From Gammaproteobacteria bacterium (GTDB lineage Bacteria > Pseudomonadota > Gammaproteobacteria > Xanthomonadales > Rhodanobacteraceae), in assembly GCA_021325195.1 (NCBI GenBank), contig JAJPHQ010000037.1, positions 62,001 through 126,000 on the forward strand: 64,000 nucleotides of DNA, read 5' to 3'. Position 1 is the first letter of the stretch; each line of letters begins with the position of its first letter. The translations under genes and the position numbers were made by a program. Of this stretch, positions 58,566 to 64,000 are shown one piece after another. The notes under the pieces were generated by a model. The model had not been told where the DNA came from and did no database searches. It saw only the letters and a program-made list of their open reading frames with translations.

Positions 58566-59831
58566 ATGACGACGGCCGACACCCATCGCACCATCGAGGC
58601 GGTCTGGAAGATCGAGGCGCCGCGCCTGATTGCGGGGCTGGCGCGCATGCTGCGCGACGTGGGGCAGGCCGAGGACCTGGCGCAGGAAGCGCTCGTCGTC
58701 GCGCTGGAACGCTGGCCCGTCGATGGCGTGCCGGACAATCCGGGCGCGTGGCTGATGACCACGGCCAGGCGCCGGGCGATCGACCTGATCCGTCACCACA
58801 GGATGCGCGACGACAAGCAGGCCGCGCTCGACTACGAACTCCAACCTGACGCGATGACGCATGCGCCGGACCACGCGGACGCCCTGGATGACGACATCGG
58901 CGACGATCTGCTGCGGCTGATCTTCACCGCCTGCCATCCGGTGCTCACCCGCGAGATGCAGGTCGCGCTGACCCTGCGCATGCTGGGCGGCCTGACCACG
59001 CCGGAAATCGCGCGCGCGTTTCTGGTGCCCGAACCCACCATCGCGCAGCGCATCGTGCGCGCCAAGCGCGTGCTCGCGGAAAAACAGGTGCCGTTCGAGG
59101 TGCCGCGCGGCGAGGAGCTCGCGCCGCGGCTGGCATCCGTGCTGGAAGTGATTTACCTGATTTTCAACGAAGGCTACACCGCCACCTCGGGCGACGACTG
59201 GGCGCGCCCCGCGCTGTGCGAGGAAGCGCTGCGGCTTGGCCGTGTATTGGCGGGGCTGGCGCCGCGCGAACCGGAAGTGCACGGGCTGGTCGCGCTGATG
59301 GAAATCCAGGCCTCGCGCCTGCACGCGCGCATCGCCGCCGATGGTGCGCCGATCCTGCTGCTGGACCAGGATCGTTCGCGCTGGGATCGCCTGCTGATAC
59401 GTCGCGGCCTCGCAGCGCTGGAACGCGCGGAGCAACTGGGCGGGGCGGACGGCAATTACGCGCTGCAGGCCGCGATCGCCGCCTGCCATGTACGCGCGCT
59501 GCACGCCGAGGACACCGACTGGAAGCGGATCGCGGCGCTGTACGCGCAGCTGGCCGAAGTCGCGCCTTCACCGATCGTGGAATTGAATCGCGCCGTCGCG
59601 GTGTCGATGGCCGAAGGCCCGGAAGCGGGGCTGCGACTGGTCGATGCGCTGCAAAAGGAACGCGCGCTGGCCCAATACCATCTGCTGCCCAGCGTGCGCG
59701 GCGACCTTTTGTGCAAGCTGGGTCGCCGCGAGGAAGCCCGCGCTGAATTCGAACGTGCCGCCGCGATGACCGGCAACGCCCGCGAATCGGAATTTTTGCG
59801 CCAGCGCGCCGAGGCGTGCGTGGAGAGATAA
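58566..59831 (+). CDS. ECF42-type RNA polymerase sigma factor with C-terminal extension
   Basis: VWKIEAPRLIAGLARMLRDVGQAEDLAQEALVVALERWP; FNEGYTATSGDDWARPALCEEALRL. Confidence 0.92.
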   Translation: MTTADTHRTIEAVWKIEAPRLIAGLARMLRDVGQAEDLAQEALVVALERWPVDGVPDNPGAWLMTTARRRAIDLIRHHRMRDDKQAALDYELQPDAMTHAPDHADALDDDIGDDLLRLIFTACHPVLTREMQVALTLRMLGGLTTPEIARAFLVPEPTIAQRIVRAKRVLAEKQVPFEVPRGEELAPRLASVLEVIYLIFNEGYTATSGDDWARPALCEEALRLGRVLAGLAPREPEVHGLVALMEIQASRLHARIAADGAPILLLDQDRSRWDRLLIRRGLAALERAEQLGGADGNYALQAAIAACHVRALHAEDTDWKRIAALYAQLAEVAPSPIVELNRAVAVSMAEGPEAGLRLVDALQKERALAQYHLLPSVRGDLLCKLGRREEARAEFERAAAMTGNARESEFLRQRAEACVER

Positions 59832-59859
59832 GTGACCTCGGATCGCTCTTTCTTCGTCT

Positions 59860-60083
59860 TTCCGGGGCCACCCGCGTTGTTGGCGGGCGGAACCCGGAAT
59901 CCAGCTTTCTGCGTTTGCAAAGGGAAGCTCTGAATAAATCCATCCAGGATTTGCCAGAGCACGCCGAATTCGGTACACGCCCGAATTCGGCTTCGCAAAT
60001 CAATCACGTGCAAAAAATGCGTGCTTGATTTGCGGGCGGCACATCCATGTGCCGCATGGAAACTCTGATAAATCAGAGTTTCC
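59860..60083 (+). repeat. cluster of six consecutive hairpins
   Basis: stems at 59860-59899, 59927-59960, 59963-59991, 59995-60033, 60036-60055, 60058-60083. Confidence 0.85.
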
Positions 60084-60184
60084 AAAGCACTGCAAGAGCC
60101 GGATTCCGGGTTCGGCCTGCGATAAAGCCGCAGACCGCCTCGGAATGACGAGTAAAACCACGTATTCCATAACCGGAGAGGACC

Positions 60185-60541
60185 ATGGCCTACATGCTGT
60201 TTGTCGCCGAACCGCGCGGCCAGCGCGCGGAACGCACCGACGAAGAAGGGCGCGCACTGTACGCGCGGATGGAGCGCTATGCCGATGAACTGAAAGCACG
60301 CGGCGTGCTGCGCGCCTACTCATCATTGCGGAATGATTCCGAAGGACAACGCCTGCAAATCCGCGACGGCAAACGGTCCTTGCGCGACGGCCCCTTCGCC
60401 GAAGCGCGCGAGATGATCGGCGGATTCTTCCTGGTCGATTGCGCGACGCGCGAGGAAGCCATCGAACTCGCCGCGCTTTGCCCGGCAGCCGAGTGGGCCA
60501 CCATGGAAGTGCGCGAAACCGGCCCGTGCTATCTGGGCTGA
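60185..60541 (+). CDS. YCII/DGPF domain protein (second copy)
   Basis: MAYMLFVAEPRGQRAERTDEEGRALYARMERYADEL...LRDGPFAEAREMIGGFFLVDC. Confidence 0.9.
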   Translation: MAYMLFVAEPRGQRAERTDEEGRALYARMERYADELKARGVLRAYSSLRNDSEGQRLQIRDGKRSLRDGPFAEAREMIGGFFLVDCATREEAIELAALCPAAEWATMEVRETGPCYLG

Positions 60542-60559
60542 CACGCGCCTAGTTTTTCG

Positions 60560-60617
60560 CGACAACGCCTGAATTTGGTGGCGCGCGCAGCGCATCCGCT
60601 GGAATGAGTTGTTGGAC
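60560..60617 (-). mobile_element. attC recombination site A
   Basis: minus strand GTCCAACAACTCATTCCAGCGG...CCACCAAATTCAGGCGTTGTCG; resembles aadA-type attC. Confidence 0.75.
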
Positions 60618-60633
60618 GGCAGCTTGCCACGCC

Positions 60634-61911
60634 TCAGTCGCGTTGCAGCCGACCCAGCCGCTCTCCCATCAGCAGATGCGGGCCTTCCTGATGCGGTTCG
60701 CGCCACGGCAACTCTGGCGTGAATCCGTGACCAGCCTGGAACAGAAGCACGACATCCGAACCGCCAAACAGAAAGTTGCCCAGCATGTCGCCTTTTTGGA
60801 CGCGTACGCCCTCCTTGACGTTGGGCTCGATGTTCACGGAGCTTACCGGCGACATGCCGATCGGGATGATGGCGACCAATCCATGTTCCTCCGTTTCCAG
60901 AATCACGGTGGCGCGCGTTTCCAACGCCTGATAACCAACCGAAGAAGGGTCGAACTTGTATCTTCCGTCGGCGGCATCCCAGCTCACCCGGCCGCCGGCC
61001 AGCTCCTGGCCCGGGATGAGCGTCACTTCCCTCACCACGCCGCCGAGCGGAAAGTGATAGCGGTGGTAGTCGTAGACGTCCAGAAACAAGTGGGTGAACG
61101 TGCCTCCTGCAAATGCCGATTTGTACGGGCTGTGCTCACCCACGAGTTGCTCCACCGAGGTGACGGTTCCCGTCTTTACCGGAATGCCCGACTTTTCGAC
61201 TACGCGCGAATGGCTGTCGATCGCCCATACGCCTTGGGGCGCTCCGTCAACAGGGGATACGACGAGGGACTCGTCGTCCGGCGCGGCGATTGGCCGCTGC
61301 TGTGCCGATTTCAGGCGTCGCGAGAAGAATTGATTGAACGTCGTCCACCGCGATGGGTCTTCATACCATCCCCGACTCAGTCCGAAACCTTCGTCGGCCT
61401 GCGCCATGCGCAGATACTCGCCGTTCCACGACTCGGGCGTGTCGAGAAATCTCCCCCATGATCGGACGAACGCCTTCAGCCAGGAGTTGTACGGCTCGAC
61501 GTACTGCAGGGAGTTGTTGAGGTAGCCTCTCCCCTCAAGCTCGCCGAGCGGTTGATCGCACACAAAGTAGAGGTAGGCCAGGGACTGGTCGATGCGCTGA
61601 TACAGCGTCGCGTCGGGTTTCACGGCGATCAGGCTCGCCGGCATGGCATGCTCGACCCATGCAACAAAATCGAAGTACTGCTCGAGCGTCTGCACCGGAT
61701 TGGTGTTCGGGTCGGGATTTGTCAGTTTCGCCTGCTCGATCGAGGCAATGAGGAGCCGTTTGACTTCCGGATTGGCGGCCACGAGACGCTTCAATTCGAG
61801 TGCTGCCGGACCTTGGGGGATCGACGGTGCCTGCCTTGCAGCACAGCCCGTACACAGCAGAAGCGCGAGCACGAACAACATCCAACGCAAGTTACGTGGG
61901 CAGGTCTTCAT
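60634..61911 (-). CDS. phosphatidylserine decarboxylase-like lipoprotein (integron cassette gene)
   Basis: lipobox LLLCTGCAA; VVSPVDGAP, FLDVYDYHRYHFPLGG, FLFGGSDVVLLFQ. Confidence 0.88.
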   Translation of the reverse strand: MKTCPRNLRWMLFVLALLLCTGCAARQAPSIPQGPAALELKRLVAANPEVKRLLIASIEQAKLTNPDPNTNPVQTLEQYFDFVAWVEHAMPASLIAVKPDATLYQRIDQSLAYLYFVCDQPLGELEGRGYLNNSLQYVEPYNSWLKAFVRSWGRFLDTPESWNGEYLRMAQADEGFGLSRGWYEDPSRWTTFNQFFSRRLKSAQQRPIAAPDDESLVVSPVDGAPQGVWAIDSHSRVVEKSGIPVKTGTVTSVEQLVGEHSPYKSAFAGGTFTHLFLDVYDYHRYHFPLGGVVREVTLIPGQELAGGRVSWDAADGRYKFDPSSVGYQALETRATVILETEEHGLVAIIPIGMSPVSSVNIEPNVKEGVRVQKGDMLGNFLFGGSDVVLLFQAGHGFTPELPWREPHQEGPHLLMGERLGRLQRD

Positions 61912-61984
61912 CGTCAGTCTCCTGTGCGTCCAGCTGGCTGAGTGCGAGGAACGAGTATCGGTTCACGCCGGCATCAAACCGGCC

Positions 61985-62053
61985 GCCCAACGCCTGATCT
62001 CAGCCGACCGAAACCGCGTAGCGGTTTCGGTCGGCTGCAGCGAACTGTTGGAC
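61985..62053 (-). mobile_element. attC recombination site B
   Basis: minus strand GTCCAAC ... 17-bp perfect stem CAGCCGACCGAAACCGC/GCGGTTTCGGTCGGCTG ... CAGGCGTTGGGC. Confidence 0.8.
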
Positions 62054-62064
62054 GGCAGACCCAC

Positions 62065-62451
62065 CTACGAACCCTGCTTGTACGTACTAACCCACCAAGT
62101 ATTTCCAGCAGAATCTCGGAAACCAGCTTGCCGTTCTTGGTATGATTTCTCGGATGGCTCGGAGATGGACGTCGCACCAAGCTGAATTGCTTTGGTGTAC
62201 GCCGCGTCGACGTCGGGAACATATGCGTATATGGAATCCGTCCAGCCTTCGACATGCGACGGAAGATCACCCGCCTCAATGACGAGCACAGAGTCACCAA
62301 CCTGAAGCTCTGCTTGACACCTTTCCGGCCCGAAGTCGTGGCGTTCCAACTGCTTGGCATCGAATACGGAAACGACGAATTCCAACAGGGATAACGGTCC
62401 GTGAATATACGGCCTGACGGCGCCGAAGCCATGTCGGATATGTTCGGTCAT
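62065..62451 (-). CDS. VOC/glyoxalase-bleomycin-resistance family protein (integron cassette gene)
   Basis: DSIYAYVPDVDAAYTKAIQLGATSISEPSEKSYQERQAGFRDSAGNTWWVSTY. Confidence 0.88.
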   Translation of the reverse strand: MTEHIRHGFGAVRPYIHGPLSLLEFVVSVFDAKQLERHDFGPERCQAELQVGDSVLVIEAGDLPSHVEGWTDSIYAYVPDVDAAYTKAIQLGATSISEPSEKSYQERQAGFRDSAGNTWWVSTYKQGS

Positions 62452-62472
62452 AACGAGTGATCTCCTTTTGCC

Positions 62473-62516
62473 GTCCAACGCCTGAATTTAGCGACGCCGG
62501 CGCCGCAACGTTTGTA
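62473..62516 (-). mobile_element. partial or degenerate attC site C upstream of the VOC cassette
   Basis: AAATTCAGGCGTTGGAC on minus strand, GCGRCGCC/GGCGCCGC stem; other half not recognisable. Confidence 0.5.
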
Positions 62517-62751
62517 AGAACCCTTGCGACGCCCGTGCCGTCGAATCCTGCCGTCCAATCCGGCTGCCTTTCCCCGTTCGACGCGCAGCGTCCACGCGAT
62601 CTTCGCACCGCGCGGTTGTGGTCGCAAGCGAGCGAGGACGGCGGCATCAAGTAGCGAAGGGTGTGCTGCATGGGAGCCGGCATCTTTCCGATGCTGCATT
62701 TCGCAAGAGCGAACCCTCACCCTAGCGCTACGCGCTCGGCCTACGGCCGCC

Positions 62752-62770
62752 TCTCCCGGTGGGAGAGGGG
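62752..62770. repeat. CCTCTCCC-ggt-GGGAGAGG dispersed repeat
   Basis: part of ACCCTCACCCTAGCG...CTCTCCCGGTGGGAGAGG. Confidence 0.6.
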
Positions 62771-62778
62771 TGATCGTG

Positions 62779-63213
62779 TCATGCGTTGCTTCGATCGGAA
62801 AACGCGTCGTCCGGAAGTGCGATGAACGCGAAGCAGGGCATGCCGCGCTCCATCCAGTGCGCGCAGGCGTCATCGAGGATGTCGCACAGCGTATCGAAGT
62901 CGTTTTCCGAAGCATCGCGCAGCTCGCCGGCGTGATCGAACAGCCACGCGTAACCGCCCGCGTGCGGCAGCCATTCGAGGTCGCCCAGACAATCGGCCAG
63001 CGCGTCCCAGTTGCGTCCGAAGGTGGCGGGGAATTGCAGCGCCGCCGCGATGCGCTGCAGCAGGTCGTTCTTGTCGCGGCAACCCGCAAGGCTGATGCGC
63101 CGGACCAGGTGGCCCTCCTCGTGGGCAGCGGCGTCGAGCGTGTCCAGGTCGGATTCGCCGACGAGGTAAGCGGCGTTTTGAGAAGCGTCGGTGAGGTCGA
63201 TGGTCTGGGTCAC
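62779..63213 (-). CDS. barstar family ribonuclease inhibitor
   Basis: HLVRRISLAGCRDKNDLLQRIAAALQFPATFGRNWDALADCLGDLEWL. Confidence 0.9.
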   Translation of the reverse strand: MTQTIDLTDASQNAAYLVGESDLDTLDAAAHEEGHLVRRISLAGCRDKNDLLQRIAAALQFPATFGRNWDALADCLGDLEWLPHAGGYAWLFDHAGELRDASENDFDTLCDILDDACAHWMERGMPCFAFIALPDDAFSDRSNA

Positions 63214-63258
63214 AATGCGGACCCTGCGCAGGGCGATGTGTTTTCCCCCTCACCCCAA

Positions 63259-63297
63259 CCCTCTCCCCCAAGCGATGAAGCTGCTTGGGGGAGAGGG
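63259..63297. repeat. perfect 15-bp inverted repeat of the same dispersed family
   Basis: CCCTCTCCCCCAAGC-9nt-GCTTGGGGGAGAGGG. Confidence 0.8.
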
Positions 63298-63343
63298 AGA
63301 CAACCGCGCAGCGCGCAGAGAGTTTTTTGCGGCGAGTGGCGCA

Positions 63344-63814
63344 TCATCGTGGCACCGTGAACCTGCGGAACGTGCGGTAGTGGTCGCCGGTGTAGTAATA
63401 CACGACCGGCGGATTGCCGCCGGTGATGATCCGGCGCGCCCCCCGATAGCCCAGCCCCGCCGTTTCCACGGTGTATTCGTGGTAGTAGCCGCGCGGTTCC
63501 TCCGGCAGCCGGTGTTCGTAGTTGCCGAACACCTCGCCATCCTGCGGATGCGGGAAGGGGCCGCCGCTTTCGATCAATGCCAGCGTGGTGCGGGCCTCGG
63601 GCGGCAGGAACGCGGGAAGTTGCCGTGCCGCTTCGCCGGATGGCGGCGATGCAGACGGATTGGCATTGGCGGAAGCCGGTGCCTGCGCCGGCGTGACGAT
63701 CGGCGGCGGTGCCGCGACGGGTGGCATGAGCGGTGCGCGGCGTTGCACGTACAGATAGCCGATCACCACGATCAGCACGGCGAGCGGCAGCAGCGTTTTC
63801 CAGGTGCGTTGCAT
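63344..63814 (-). CDS. barnase-like guanyl-specific ribonuclease, membrane anchored
   Basis: LPAFLPPEARTTLALIESGGPFPHPQDGEVFGNYEHRLPEEPRGYYHEYTVET...YYYTGDHYRTF. Confidence 0.9.
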   Translation of the reverse strand: MQRTWKTLLPLAVLIVVIGYLYVQRRAPLMPPVAAPPPIVTPAQAPASANANPSASPPSGEAARQLPAFLPPEARTTLALIESGGPFPHPQDGEVFGNYEHRLPEEPRGYYHEYTVETAGLGYRGARRIITGGNPPVVYYYTGDHYRTFRRFTVPR

Positions 63815-64000
63815 CACTCTGCTCCGTCGGTCGCCAGCATTCCGGCGATCGCGTCCAGATCCGACTGCGGCGAGGGTGGAAGGTCGTGGCCGAAAGCGTC
63901 GGCCGGACGAGCGTAGCGGTTCAGCAGCAGCGAGAACACCAGCCGTTCGCCCGCCGCATCGGTGACGAAACCCGACAGCGCGTAGGCGTGCGTCAGCGTG
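63814..64000 (-). CDS. D-alanyl-D-alanine carboxypeptidase/endopeptidase, C-terminal part (runs off window)
   Basis: hand translation ...TLTHAYALSGFVTDAAGERLVFSLLLNRYARPADAFGHDLPPSPQSDLDAIAGMLATDGAE*. Confidence 0.6.
   Translation of the reverse strand, partial: TLTHAYALSGFVTDAAGERLVFSLLLNRYARPADAFGHDLPPSPQSDLDAIAGMLATDGAE

Noticed and set aside
1-64000. CRISPR arrays, tRNA/rRNA genes, prophage or transposase genes
   Set aside because: No regular spaced direct repeats, tRNA-like T-arm sequences or recombinase/phage ORFs recognised by eye; a software scan could still find weak cases.

Overview
64-kb GC-rich chromosomal window, gammaproteobacterial in character and most like Xanthomonadales/Rhodanobacteraceae by gene content (inference). 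It holds about 65 supportable CDS and no rRNA, tRNA, CRISPR array, transposase or integrase gene that I could recognise. Housekeeping genes include parC, mfd, rlmKL, rlmJ, bpt, tesB and msrA. Main points of interest: (1) a minus-strand class II microcin-like locus at 21.6-26.3 kb: HlyD adaptor, C39-peptidase ABC exporter, a 70-aa Gly/Ala-rich precursor with a double-glycine leader, a GNRA-capped hairpin and two small membrane proteins, with a C9 tract inside the candidate promoter. (2) Two gene cassettes with attC sites and no integrase (CALIN-like) at 60.56-62.5 kb, carrying a phosphatidylserine-decarboxylase-like lipoprotein and a VOC protein. (3) A family of modular hairpin elements with covarying stems (44-nt hairpins with a TTGAAT loop; CATCCATG-centred hairpins). 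These sit at gene 3' ends and inside ORFs, including in-frame in copA, and one forms the C-terminus of a YoeB toxin. (4) A fluoride riboswitch inside the 3' end of an upstream ORF, ahead of a four-gene overlapping operon crcB-DUF190-MFS-cfa. (5) A nitric-oxide locus with intact qNorB and an intact NnrR/DNR-like box, but an nnrS with an in-frame TGA and a Crp/Fnr regulator that has lost its sensor domain. Coordinates come from the ORF track, trimmed by hand to likely starts. Family names come from recognising motifs by eye; no searches were run.
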